Shown: positions 9,097-21,203, counted from the stretch's first letter. The stretch is DNA of 64,000 nt from Ampelocalamus luodianensis (GCA_036346255.1 CM070626.1:12362001-12426000); one strand, 5' to 3'. The notes: generated by a model not told the origin, from the sequence alone. Made by a program: numbers and translations.

Positions 9097-11778
9097 TGTC
9101 CGACGTCAATTTCAAAATTTATTATGGGCGAGGACTATTATGGAGGTCTGAGGAATTGTTTTGAGTTATTTTCGACCAATGGACGTGCCACTACTAAGAC
9201 CGAGCAAGCGTACATTGCACAGTGATGCGGTGGTTGTTCCACACATTCCAAGTGGACCATGATGTGTACGACGACATTGAGTTGCCTTGCCCCCGAGCGG
9301 TGATAGCCCATGTATTGGGAGTTAGTGCAACTTAAGGAACAAATTCATGGCGGTCGATGTAAGAATGGCGAGGAGAGGGATGGAAATTGGTCCTTCGTTC
9401 AAAGCTTATGTCAAACCCATCGCAGACATCGAGTCCGAACAAGTAGGAGTTCTCGACACCGAGGAAAAATCGGTGACTCGGTAGCGCACACAATGGCTGA
9501 AGGACAAGGGGTTGCTGATGCCGTCGACGAATACTATGCCGAAGTACCTCCTTCAGTAAGACAAACTAGTGGGCTTGCTGACGAGGGGGAGGAGCTGGAA
9601 GACCTAGTGCAAATGATGGATCTCGAAGACCAGGACTACATGGCATTGTCTGAAGATGAAGGTTCCGATGACGATGATGATGCGGACCAGCAGGCGATTC
9701 CATCCGAGTGGAACACATACCAGTTCGAGAACCTTGTTGTCAACGAAGCCTCCCGTGTACCGTGGGAGTACGACCAGAGCGAGGTCAGACTAGGAGCTAT
9801 GTAAAAATGCAAGGAGGCCGTGCAGGATGCGGTCAAATTCTGGGCATTGTCGGTGCGGCGCACATTCACCGTCGTCAAGTCTACCCCAAAATGCTACGAC
9901 GTGAAGTGCGGCATAGAGGGATGTCCTTGGCGCGTGCACACATTTCAGCCCAAGTGGGACACCTACTGGAAGTGCTCCATAGTGGTCCCTCACACATGCG
10001 TCGTCGCTGAGTCAATGCGACCCCACCGAACTCGTCATCGAGCTTCATCGCCAATCTCATGTACGGTGAGATTGTGGATAACCTAGATTTTGAGCCACGA
10101 TCCATCATTCGGCCCATTGAGGCAAGGTTCCAGTACACTATCAGCTATGCAAAGGCTTGGAGGGCAAAACAAAAGACATTGGAATCAAGGTTCGGCACGT
10201 TCGAGGATTCCTACCACAACCTTCCTGGGCAACTCCGAGTCATGAAAGACAGGAATCCCGGCACTCATGTCGACATTCAAGATGCCACGCATCCGAAGTG
10301 GCCTAATAAGAGGGTACTACAACGAGCATTCTTCGCCTTTGGTCCATGCATCAATGCATTCCAGCACTGTCGTCCAATCTTGTGCATCGTTGGCACATTC
10401 CCGATCGGGAGGTACAAGGGCGGATCATCGATCGCAATAGCGACGGACGAAACAATCAAGTTCTTCATGGCATTCGCTTTGTTGAAAGCGAAGACGGATA
10501 ATGGGTCGTGGTTCCTGAAGAATGTGAGGATTTACATTTGTGCAGACCGCCCCAACGTATGCCTCATACATGATCGCACGCAGCCATTGCGTGCAATAAC
10601 TCGGCCATAACGAGGAGAGAACGTACCACTTCCATGACCGGATCTACAGAGCGGGTGGTACATGAGGCACTTGGTGCAAACATCTATAAGCGATTCCGCA
10701 ACAAAGACTTGATGAATCTATTCAAGCGCTCAGGCAACCAAAACCAACAAATGAAGTTCAAACGATCGGAAGATTCGGACGACCGGACCCAAACCTACGA
10801 GAGAGAGGCGGCGAAGGGCCGCCTGCTACCGACTGTGCCCCCGGCATTACCACAGCTACCCACAAATGGTCCTAGAGTCACGAGGAAGGCAGGGGCACAG
10901 GTCAAATGCTTCTCAGACTGGATTGAGCACGAGCCTAAGGAGAAGTGGTCACTGCTACATGATAGGGGTGGTGCTCAATATGGTATCATGACAACCAACC
11001 TAGCTGAGGTCTACAACTAGGTCATGCGCGGCGCCAGGTGCCTCCCTTTGGTTGGTATTGTGGAGGCAATTCTTCGCGGTACCATAAACTACTTTGTTAA
11101 CAGATGCAGCAATGCGTCGCTCGCCATGGCAAATGACAGAGTACTATACTCCGCCATGATCACCGCATACAGGAGGAGAAGAGCAAGAAGAGTGAGATGC
11201 ACCGGACATTCAAGATGGGCACGAGGGAGCTTCGCTTCGAGATAATGTGCAGGGATAAAGGACGTCGCGGGACTAACCGCGAGAGGATCACCCATGAGTG
11301 CACGCTCCGCCGTGATAGTTGCGTATGCACTTGTAACAAGCCCCTTCTTCTGCATAGGCCCTGCTCCCATGTCATGGCTGCCTGTTCGACGGTGGCGCAG
11401 CATCCCGAGCAGTACCTCTCTCACTATTTCACCAAAAAGGTGGTGATGCAAATATGGACTGGAGAGATGTGTGGTTACGCCGTTGTTGGCCATTTCACTG
11501 GCCATCCCACCTAGGAGCAACTAATCTGGGCCGCGAACATTGTTAGGCTCAAAGGAAAGGTTGGCCGGCGACAGGTACGACGCATCAAGAACGATATGGA
11601 CGAGGCAGAAGCCGGACGTCGCACGAAGAAGTGCTCCATTTGCAGGGAGTCTAGACACACCTTCAAGACATGCCCTACGCGAAATACTCAGGACCAAAGA
11701 GACATCGGCATTCCGGACGTCGCCGTGGGGACCTCATCCGGTGCCCCGACTAGAGGCAGTCCACATGGGAGACGTTGA
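9097..11778 (+). pseudogene. MURA (MuDR-type) transposase pseudogene of MULE-1
   Basis: The N-terminal piece is MSDVNFKIYYGRGLL at 9097; an acidic segment is at 9490-9690. The MuDR N-terminal domain is at 9800-10010 (WALSVRRTFTVVKS, CGIEGCPWRVH, PKWDTYWKCSIVVPHTC). The MULE DDE domain is at 10060-10600. In it the first catalytic aspartate is replaced: the usual CIDGTF reads CIVGTF near 10383-10400. The second motif reads LIHDRT. The C-terminal part KAGAQVKCFSDWI...KEKWSLLHDRGG is at 10884-10973. A SWIM zinc finger (CTCNKPLLLHRPCSH) is at about 11328-11372, and a CCHC knuckle (CSICRESRHTFKTC) at about 11632-11675. Several stops and frameshifts make it non-functional. It follows its own palindrome/TATA block at 8690-8865. 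Confidence 0.93.
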
Positions 11779-12039
11779 GACCACGAGAAAAAAACGGACA
11801 GTAGTAATATATTATTATCAATGTTGTGAATTATCATTTCAATTAAGTGTTATGACGTTCTGCTGCAAGTTCTGTAATATCAGTGTGTATGAATTCTCGA
11901 GCGAATCGCAATATCACTTACCTTCCCCTTTACGAATCGTTCATACCTCAAACGTCCTCGGTAAATTCTCCAAAAATTAACCGTAGTAAAACAACATACG
12001 ACGATGAAAAAAATGTTATTACGAGTCTAAAAGATTTTG

Positions 12040-12332
12040 TACCGTTTAAAATTTATGAAAATCACAAACTGGCTAAGTGGAATAGAAAAAATCAAAAACT
12101 GATTAGGGCTGAGGTATCTACTAGCGATAGGGTTTTCTCGCCAGTTGAACTGACGATTGCTTCCTGTCACCAGCTCAACTGGTGATAAATACCTCAACTG
12201 GCGACAGGGGGGATAGGGTCCCTGTCGCCAGTTCAACTGGCGATAATTGAACATATTTTTATAATTTCTGGGGGCGGTTATTTATTTTTGTAAATATTTT
12301 TTAAAATATTATTATTTTTTTAAAAAAAATTC
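12040..12332 (-). repeat. MULE-1 right TIR with palindrome array
   Basis: Palindromes at 12125-12250 include a perfect TCGCCAGTTCAACTGGCGA near 12225-12243 and variants such as TCACCAGCTCAACTGGTGA. The AT-rich end at 12250-12332 pairs with the left end. Confidence 0.88.
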
Positions 12333-12342
12333 CGAGGCAGCG

Positions 12343-12523
12343 TGGGTGCTACTGTCATCTGCTATGGGCTCCAGGAGATTTGCAAATCGGAAGATTCTTT
12401 CCGCGGAGTCGCATCCTTTCCCTTGGTGTGCTCTCTCCTCTTGAAATCCCCGAAAGAGCTCGGCGAAGGAGGTAACAAGCACAGATCGATCTCCTTTCTC
12501 ACCATCTCCAAAGAACAAACAAG
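12343..12523 (+). other. Likely 5' untranslated exon of FKBP20-1
   Basis: C/T- and GA-rich leader sequence ending ...ACAAACAAG|GTGATT, a good donor at 12524. The next acceptor in frame with the protein is at 13460-13461, just ahead of the ATG. The 0.9-kb intron holds the left half of a Tourist-like repeat (GGGCTTGTTTGGGTAGGGAG near 12767). Confidence 0.55.
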
Positions 12524-13465
12524 GTGATTCTTTTTCTTTTTATCCCCGGAAATAGATAGCCTATTGATGCTTTATTCCTTGTAAGATTTATGCTACGAGT
12601 AGTTTCCCCCCGTTTCTTGGGTCAATTCGGGTGCTTTTAGATGGGGATCGATTGGAGAAACGCCCGATGGGATTGTGCTAAATGCTGTTCGGCGATCTAG
12701 TTGTGGGTCTGTAGCTGGATTGTTGGTTGGGGAGAAGCAGAAGCATCTAATTCTAACCACTTCAGGGCTTGTTTGGGTAGGGAGGGATTAGAACCAATCC
12801 TTTCGATTGGAAGGGATTTTAGTTCAAATTCCGAGTCAATCCGAAAGCCCTCAAGCAGTTTGGAGTAAATTACTTTGTTCTATGAACCAGTAATCAAGAT
12901 AGAAATCCCTAACGTACAGTATTTCCCCTTGGTTACAACATCAATGCATTCTGCGAGGGGATCCCTAATGTACCTTCCTTATTAGAGGATATAGTTCGAA
13001 TCAGGTCTTTTTAGGGGATTGAAATCGGGTTTTGCATTTTTGCCTTGAGAAACAGGGAGCAAAATGAGCGTGTATATGTTGGCTAGGAAAGGTAAGCATA
13101 TCATTGCTGGGAGTGTGCAATATTGAATGTACGGTTTATACTTGAATATCTAATGTTTGGTAGGATCTTCAATCCCTGAACCATTTTCTGTCTAGACGGC
13201 CATTTGTTGCAAAATTAATCCTATGCTGCAAAGTGTGAACCCTTCAGTGTGAGGTCCAACATGAACCACCTTTAAATTGTCCTCAAATTTGTGAAACAAC
13301 TCGGCAACTGGCAGTGGTAAGACAAAACAAACCGATCAATTTGGAGGAAGTGAAGGAACATGCTATTTTTTTAAGTGCTTGTGGTTTGGTGAAGATTAAT
13401 TATGTTGTGCTACTCTAATGCTCAGGTTGATCTTTCTTTCCAAATTTCCTTTTGACCGCAGGGTC

Positions 13466-14925
13466 ATGGCAGAGACCATAGATTTAACAGGGGATGGAGG
13501 TGTTCTTAAGACGGTGGTTAGGAAAGCAAAGGATGATGCTATGGAGCCATCTGATAGCCTTCCATTGGTTGATGGTACGGCAATCTAATTTACCCTGACA
13601 TTGCACAAGCAGTTGCTTTTAGCTAGTTCAAAAATTTGTCCATTCAGCTGTGTTGCCCTAGGTTAACTGTAATTTTCTCTAGTAAAAGTGAACTGCTGGT
13701 TGTTTCATTTATGATGTTCAACTGTAAACGAAGTTCAAGATTTCGAGTATGAGTACCTTCAGAATACAAGACATACTAGTATAAACCATAGTTACCAGAA
13801 ACGCGGTTCGTCTGAGTCGTGGTACGGGATTCGGGTTCGTAGTTCGCCACTTTTTCTTTCAATTTCCACTGCAAACACGAACCCTGTACCATAAACCGGT
13901 TCGGGTTTGATGAATCCGGTTCGCGATTCACGGGATTTTATAGTGAATCCGGTAAGTATGGTATAAACATTTATCTGTCTACTTTATTTGCAGTTCATTA
14001 TGAAGGCACACTTGCTGAAAATGGTGAAGTTTTTGATACCACTCGTGAAGACAATTCTATTTTCTCATTTGAAATCGGGCAGGGAGCTGTCATTAAAGCA
14101 TGGGATATAGCATTAAGAACTATGAAAGTATGTGAACGCTCTGATCTCTTGCTCATTTTGATCATCTCTAAAGCATTTTCTAATATGGTATGGCATATTG
14201 GAATATTGAAGGTTGGTGAGGTTGCAAAAGTAACATGCAAGCCAGAATATGCGTATGGAAGTGCAGGCTCTCCACCGGAGATACCACCCAAGTCAGTTTT
14301 GCTCTTTCACGCGGCACTGGATTGAAGATCTGGGTTTTGTCTGGTCAATAAAGTTACTAATGGAGCAGCTTTGTCTTTGCAGTGCAACCCTCATTTTTGA
14401 GGTGGAGTTAGTGGCTTGTAGGCCAAGGAAAGGTTCGAGTCTGGGCAGTGTATCAGATGAGAAAGCCAGACTAGAGTAAGATATTTCCAAATGTTCACTT
14501 GTTAGTATATAAATAGCAAGTTCCCAACTATTATGTGAAACAGCCCAATTGTACAAGATTAGGAGTACTAGATTAAAAAAAATCATGTACTTTTAGTTAC
14601 TGTCTAGTTTCAAGTGAGTTCATGATGACACTATAATACTTGGGAGTAAGAAGTTGCAGTCATAGTATCCACCTTATAATCTAGTGTGGTATTCTGAGAT
14701 TTATGCTAAAAAGATTGTTTACTTCCCACTTTTTTTTACCATCAAGTACTACATTTTCTGAAATACATCAATTTGGACAGGGAACTTAAGAAGCAGCGAG
14801 AGCTTGCTGCTGCTACCAAAGAGGAAGAGAAAAGGAAGAGGGAGGAAGCGAAGGCAGCCGCTGCGGCTCGTGTGCAAGCGAAACTTGAAGCGAAGAAGGG
14901 GAAGGGGAAAGGGAAGGGGAAATAG
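13466..14925 (+). CDS. FKBP20-1: Peptidyl-prolyl cis-trans isomerase FKBP20-1
   Basis: Five coding exons: 13466-13574, 13994-14127, 14212-14291, 14383-14475, 14781-14925. They give 186 residues with all introns GT-AG. The protein starts MAETIDLTGDGGVLK. A single FK506-binding domain covers residues ~30-125 (VHYEGTLAENGEVFDTTR, GQGAVIKAWDIALRTMK, KPEYAYGSAGSPPEIPPN, ATLIFEVELVACRPRKG). A charged tail (KKQRELAAATKEEEKRKREE...) ends in KGKGKGKGK. It closely matches the plant FKBP20-1 family in length and ending. FKBPs catalyse prolyl cis-trans isomerisation; the rice homologue FKBP20-1b is nuclear and linked to pre-mRNA splicing factors. Its presumed TATA box is now 8.7 kb away across MULE-1, so transcription may start in or near the MULE end. 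The exon encoding the tail is partly duplicated in tandem just after the stop. Confidence 0.95.
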
Positions 14926-15004
14926 ATTACTACCTATATTTGCTGCAAGCGAAACTTGAAGCGAAGAAGGGGAAAGGGAAATAGATTACTACCTATATTT
15001 GCTG
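14874..15004 (+). repeat. 71-bp tandem duplication over the FKBP20-1 stop codon
   Basis: GCAAGCGAAACTTGAAGCGA recurs at 14874 and 14945. Both copies include the stop and TTACTACCTATATTTGCTGC. The second copy lies in the 3' untranslated region and lacks part of the GGGAAG run. Confidence 0.93.
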
Positions 15005-15949
15005 CTGACTATTGTAACCTAGAAAATAATCTGCATAAAGCATCAAACTGCAATATTGCTTATTGGCTAATGGCTACTGTACTTGGGATGCGGCATGCTT
15101 ATATTGTCTGACACTGGCCGTACTGAAAGAACAAAATAATCATACGCTTATTGCTATTTGCTATCTTTGGTTTTTACAATGTTCTCTCCTGTGTCATTAC
15201 TGAGTAGAATTAACATTTACCTTATAGTTTAACTGCAAATTTATGCTGAATGCTGAGCGTTGGAATTCTGACCTGATGTTAAAAGAGTCTAAAAGCAAAC
15301 CTTTACACGTTTCAACCATACTGCATAGCCTGCATGAGATAAAGAAATCGCCTTCGCCGGCAACCTCTGCAGACTAGCTTTGCACTGCAATACTGTGAGG
15401 TACCGCATTTGAACTGCAGACGACTTCGGAACAGAGCTTTAATAAATTATCCCTACAGCACATACTTGTGCAAAGAAATTGCATCAATGTATAACACATG
15501 CAACATTTATTTCTGAACAAATGTACACAAATAATCTTAGAAAATTACTTTCATGACCTTTCTCTGCAATACATGGCTTTCGAACATAGTATGGGCACTA
15601 ACTTTACAACAGAATTGATCAGGTTCAAAATTTTGTGTATAAGCACAGCCTACTACAGATTATGAGAGGCAACAGCCATTTTTCACATAGTATGTTGAAG
15701 AATAATAAAAAAGGGCTAGCTTAACATTTGCATGTCCTAACTCAGAATAGACCCCTGGACGAAACACTCCTGGTGCTGTGTTCACCTTCTCCTGTGTATA
15801 ACACTTGCAGAGTTTCAAGACCTATCTGCTGACCTGCTCCAATCCAAAATCGTTCAGAAAAGGTACATTTTGGCAGTTGAATGGGAATCCAGAGCTCGTT
15901 TCACAGATTAAAAACTACCTATTGTGAATGTAATGCTATCTTGTGTAAA
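15005..15949. other. Convergent 3' flank between FKBP20-1 and PAT16, no gene seen
   Basis: AT-rich sequence that must hold the 3' ends of both converging genes. I found no conserved coding frame or repeat boundaries. Confidence 0.5.
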
Positions 15950-18900
15950 TCACATCAGTGGGGTAGATAGTGGAATATCATGTGATATACGGTACCGAAG
16001 GCCATTGCTTGTATTGTTTGATACTGGGCAGAGCCAGCAGAATATGTTTGGCCCCAGCACCTGTGTATAACAATCAGGAATAATCAGAACAAATAACAAG
16101 TGCTGCCTCCTGTGGGTAAGAAAGCAACTAAGGAAACATGAGTATACTATTTAACTATACTAGCCGAGTGCATGTGCGATGCAATGGATTTCAAATAAAC
16201 ATAATATAAGTTATAAACTTAGAAAACCAATATGCTTAAAGGTAATTATCCCTACATATAAAAATATCATACATAATTTGCATCCAATCAACAAGCCAGA
16301 TGGAATCTTATCACAAGTCACATGCACAGATAATTTGATTATCCACATAAGATCCTTCAAGTAATATGTGCATGTATGCACATATTAAAATATTCACAAA
16401 AGATCCCACAACCTCAAGAGGTGAAAATAAATTCAGTGGGGGAGGGCCTTGGGGGAGGCCCCTCCTTGCCTGCCACACATCACCCCCCTCCCCCTGAATC
16501 CAACGGACTTGGGGGAGGGCCTCACGGAGAATTCCCTTCCTCAAGAGGTGGGGTGGTATGACAGACTCACCAATCACCATCACCACCAAGCCCTTTTATA
16601 ATAGTAAAGAAATGCACATACAAAAAAAAAAACAGTATGTAATACTAGCAGAGCTTCAATGCGAACATCAATACCAGCGGCATAAGATAACTACATGTGA
16701 TTTGATAAACAAGAAGGGTATAACATCCAGGTTAATATAGCTAGGAAAAACTAAGTGCCCAAGCTGTTGATGTATTTAAACGGAGGACAGAGAGATAGCC
16801 ATTAACATTATTTCTCAAAGTAAACTATTTGACTCTTCTTGTTTTGCATTTATATTTGGATACGCGGAACATTTACACTCTCAGGGAAAGACGCAAAACA
16901 GCAGTGTAGAAAATAGTTCTTACTGAAATAAGATTCTCATAGACACCAAGGTCATATGGATGATGATAAAGGTTTCCACCCTTTTCTGCCAACCACATTG
17001 CTCTAATTCCTTCATGGTACTGCAACCATTAATAAAAAGCATTGTCAAAACTTTCTATAAACAATAGTGCTGTCAGCATCAAGAGAAATCTGGTGTCACA
17101 AACCTCAATTGTAGTTTTATTCTGTAATATGAGGTAAATATGCCGGCCCAAGAGCACTGCCAACGACAAAGCTAATGGGCAAAGAATGACCCCACAAATA
17201 ATCTGTCCAGTTGATAAGTTCTTCAAAATTTGCACGTTTTGAATTCAAATGGAATTCCTGACAATGGTTCAGATTAACATGCAACATGCTAGTGACTTCC
17301 AAAAAACATTCTCAGATTACTTACAATCGATGTTCTAGAAGAATTATTGCCTGACTGTTCATCTTTAGGAACACTGTGCATGACGCTCCCTATAATCAGA
17401 ATCTGAGAGAAAACTGAAACTTTTCAATGCTCTACCCCCTGGAAACCATAGTTGCTGAAGCAAATCAAAGAAACTAAACTACCATAGAATAGAAGCTTGC
17501 AATCACAGTATACAGTACAAAGACTAAGAATATCTTGTAGTTCTCGTGTCCAACACAGTTATTAATCCAAATACAGTGATGGTCCTGCACATAAGAAGTT
17601 GATGAAAATGTGAAACTGGACAGCAAATAGAAGAATGACATCATATAGTTTGTACTGGCCAGCACCATTTTTAGAACGCATCTCTTGCAAACACGGCAAT
17701 GGTGTGCGCGTGGAGGTTTATAGTGGCAACATTTCTGGCAATATCTCAAATCACCACCCTGCAAAAACAGTACAGATACAATATCTTGTGATAACAAGCC
17801 AACGAGAAGTTAATTTTGTCAGCTATCAGCATGAAAGTATACTCCGAACTAAATTGGCAAACTGGCCCATGGTTTTTCCCACTTACTGGAAAGATAATGC
17901 CACTTGCCCACCTCAAGTTATTCACATACTAATGACTAATCTCCCTTTCATTTTTCTCCATTTTAGGTGACAAGCTAACAGCACACTGTAAGCCAGTTTG
18001 GTAGGTTAGATTTGTACGGAGTTTAAATAAATTCTGATAGTGAATTTTTAGCTTGAAATCACTGAAGGCAAATGAGAAATCTTCTGAAGGAAGCAAGACA
18101 TACGACCACTACAATGTAACTTGCTTCAAGTCATTTTAGTGCTTAATCTCTTCAAGAGGAAGCATAGTCCAAAAATCTTGAGTTGACTATAAAACACCTT
18201 AATATTCTAGTCGATATACTTAAATGGTCATCATCCCAGGCCAGAAACAGAAAACGCTGCTAATACGATAGCTCAAAGCCTCAAACCACGAAAACACACC
18301 TATAGACCTGCACCTACACGAATGCACAGCAAAATGAAGGGAAACAGAAACTTGGATATACCATGGGATCAGACTGAATAGCCATCCTCTTGCAGTATGA
18401 TATCTGATTATCTCCATTCAACATCACGTGCATTTAAAAATTGCAAGATAACAAAAGCTAACGAACCGAAAGGCTTTGCAGGGTGTCTAATAGGCAATAT
18501 CCACCACTAGAAAAAGATTAGCAGCGCCAGCTTCTGAATTCGGAGCCACTTTGGTTATCTTATAGCTTACTGGATCTCAAACCCATAGAAAATTCAAGAT
18601 GTTATCTAAACAAGCCTACAAACTCAGACTAGATCCACTCATTCCGTGGAAGTTAGGTACCAGGGCCAACACTCGGATTCGGATCTAAATTATCTGTCAG
18701 TAACACAGTCCCTCCTCCAACGGTCCCATCTTTGAGCTGAAATCGCCAGAATAGAACAATTTACACTCCAAATGATCCAGATCCTACGACAAATTGCCTT
18801 TAAACCGCATTTCTACTATACACATGCACGGCATACAAAGCTCCAACTTTCAAGAGAAAAATGGCAAATTTTGCAAATACCGAGCACCATTCCACTCCAC

Positions 18901-19241
18901 AGATCCAAAGCTCCACAGCAGCTAGCTAGCCGAGGCCCGAGACGGAGAATGGGTTGGGGGGCACGCACCTTGCGCTTGATCTCGTGGACGGGGCTCTCGG
19001 CGTCCTCGACGTCGGGCATGAATGCGGGCGGCACGCGCCCCGGGTCCCGGCAGACGGCGACGGCGTACGTGGCGACGCAGGCGGCGGCGAGGGCCGTGAA
19101 CGCGGCGGCGTTTGCCACCCCGGCGGCCGTGGCAAGCCCCAGCCACCCGGCGACGGCGACGAACACCGTCGTGTAGTAGACGTACCCGATCGCCGCGAGC
19201 ACCGAGAAGATGGGCAGCGTCAGGTATCCCGGCCGCCCCAT
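15950..19241 (-). CDS. PAT16: Protein S-acyltransferase 16 (DHHC palmitoyltransferase)
   Basis: Seven exons on the minus strand: 19241-18969, 17758-17666, 17584-17483, 17402-17325, 17202-17104, 17019-16924, 16060-15950. They give 283 residues, every junction in phase 0. Start MGRPGYLTLPIFS was chosen because it is the first ATG and matches the family; an upstream GTG is in frame. Two N-terminal membrane segments come first. The cysteine-rich domain (CQKCCHYKPPRAHHCRVC, residues 98-115) carries the DHHC catalytic motif at 123-126. Two more membrane segments follow, with the conserved tail motif KTTIEYHEGIRAMW and the NPYD-like YHHPYDLG. The enzyme transfers palmitate to cysteines of membrane-associated proteins. 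Order and wording match Arabidopsis PAT16 closely. Intron 6 holds a Helitron-like insertion. Confidence 0.95.
16160..16612 (-). mobile_element. Small Helitron-like insertion in PAT16 intron 6
   Basis: On the minus strand it begins TCTTTACTATTATAAAAGGG (16612) and ends ...CGCACATGCACTCGGCTAG (16160) followed by T. The start resembles grass Helitron 5' ends (TCTMTACTA..ATAAA). The end matches the CTRR-T rule and the usual GCA.CGCACGGGCACTAG-like tail. The base before the 5' end is T rather than the expected A, which weakens the call. The middle has G/C-rich runs (16435-16530) and no gene. Confidence 0.5.
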
Positions 19242-21203
19242 CGCGGAGGCCTCGGAGCCGCTCACCTACGCCTAGGGTTCCGGCCGGAGGCGGGGGGAGC
19301 GCATCCGCGTGCTGGGCAAGCGGGTCGGGCGCGCAGGCGGCCGGCCCGTTTAAGACTTTAAGGGAGGTTACTTTATTCCGCGGGAAGAAGCAGCGGCGAG
19401 ATGTGAAGATGGGGGAGAAAGATGCAGCAGCAGAGCAAGCAAAGCATGGAGCAGCCAGTTTGGTAGCCTATCTTAAAAGCTTTTTTTCCCCCCGATAAAT
19501 CTCCAAACTAGCAGTTTGGTAGGCTTAATAATGCTATTAAACAAGTGATGTAACAATTGTTCAAAAGCTAATAAAGGTTGTTCTTTCTTGCGATTAACTG
19601 GTTCCCCTGCCGACATCGTCGAACGCGCCTTCGAGTGGGCAACAACTTCCAGTAGCTAGAGCAGGACAATGGGCTGCATTATGCAGGTGTGCCGGCCGGT
19701 TTGGTGCGGTTCATAAGCGTGCACGTTCAACATGAATTGTACTGTTCCTCTGCTCCGGTGGCCTGGCGGGCTAACGAGCCGGTCTCCCGCCAATGGGCAC
19801 TATCCGGTCACTACCAAAACAGCGAGGTCACGGGCACCGCACACGGCACAGCAAATTGTAAATGTCACGTCGCTTTATGGTTCATTCATGACAAAGAGTT
19901 AGGTCATCGCAAAAAAAAATGATAAGAGTTAGGAACAAAAAACGAAAATCTTGTTGAGTGAACATTTTCAAAAGGAACAAGGATCTTAAATGTATTTTAT
20001 CTTAACTACTAAAGATTTAAGTTTACTCCCGCAGGGGACGATCGTCCCACCCCACCTACGCCAAACCGTCGTCCTGATCCACGCCAAACCGCCGCCCAAC
20101 CGCACTATCATCCTCGATCGCGTCGCGCCCTCCAGTTCGCAGTTCGTCGTGTCCCGGTTCGTGCTCCCCTGGCATGTCGGCGTTCATTCCCCCTCGAGTG
20201 CGCCACCTCGACACGGCCGCGCTCCACCTTGTCTTCCTCGACCGCATCGCCCTCCTTCGTTCACGCGCTGCGCTCGCTTGGTATGTGTTCGGCGGACTGC
20301 AACGGCCTAGCAGCATAGTGTATCCCCCGTATGTATCCCCATCGTCGATTAAATCTTAATCCATGCGGCCGTGAAGTTCTCCGATGCCCGTGAAATCTCC
20401 CAGTTCCTCGCCGCAAGGTCAGATTTTCCTTCCCCCCATGATTTGTGTGGATACCATACCTCTCAGGTCTCTCTTAACCAGTCGAGTCGAAATCTTGGTG
20501 GCTTCCCCTCCAATTTCTAGACCAACTTGACACTTTTAATTCTTGGCCTGGCGCTGATTAAGTAACACTTCGGTTTGGGTTTACTTTTGTGGTGATTCTT
20601 TGGGAATTAGAGGCGAGGGTTTGTTATGTACGCCCTCTGAAGAGAGCCTCAGATTCGTCAAATTGTTGCACGCACAAGTGGATTTCTGACCTCAAATTCG
20701 TCAAATTATTTTCTTGGTGCTGTGAAAAAAATAGTGATCAGTGCTGGCTATTTTATTCGTGAGTGGACTGGTGTCTCACATTTGGCGCATGAGTTTCTGC
20801 CTCCGTTTTCAAGGAACAGTGTTGAGGCAGATTTTGAGATAAAGCTACAAACTGATGGCCCACCTTTTGCAAGGGTGCAAAAAAGGGGCGATTGAGGCAA
20901 GGCAAGGCATGCCTTTTTGTGGCCAGCAGGCAGCAGCCGAATGGCTTCAGTTTTTGCTGGAAGGACTGATAATGTAGAGGTCTAAGGCACACTCTTTTTT
21001 CCTTTTCTTAATCAAGATGTGTAGGTGATCGATCCCAACTTAGTTCCCCTTTGAAGTTTCTAAGCAACTTTGTGAAAATGGAACCTCTGTAGAGACATTA
21101 GCAATCCTGAAAGTTTGAATTGTTCTCTTGTTGGTATTCATTTTGGTCACACTTCCACTGTTCTAAAAATGAAACTCCATATTCTTATTTCCCAATGCTC
21201 CAG
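19242..21203. other. PAT16 upstream region and unassigned sequence
   Basis: 19242-19400 is the GC-rich upstream region of PAT16. Further right, 20040-20430 is C-rich and exon-like, with a donor-like GCAAGGTCAG near 20415 after a frame reading FSDAREISQFLAAR. I recognise no family. The rest shows no convincing gene. It may be the broken 5' end of the PEX14-derived piece or a separate fragment. Confidence 0.35.

Larger units (their letters stand above)
3605..12332 (+). mobile_element. Three-gene MULE (Mutator-like element), MULE-1
   Basis: About 8.7 kb between AT-rich terminal inverted repeats. The left end reads GATTTTTTAAAAAAATAATA and the right end, on the minus strand, GAATTTTTTTTAAAAAAATA. 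It is flanked by the direct repeat CGAGGCAGCG (3595-3604, 12333-12342), a 9-10-bp target duplication as expected for MULEs. In order it holds a palindrome array and TATA box, a plant-mobile-domain gene, a 62-bp minisatellite, a GRF-zinc-finger gene, a second internal palindrome/TATA block (8690-8865), the MURA transposase gene, and the right palindrome array. All three genes are broken, so the element is now non-autonomous. Whether it is one old three-gene element or a fusion of two is open. Confidence 0.9.

Noticed and set aside
18816..19265. GTG-started extension of PAT16 at 19265 and read-through into intron 1
   Set aside because: The first ATG in frame is at 19241 and matches the family start; residues after 18969 lie beyond a GTGCGT donor and match nothing.
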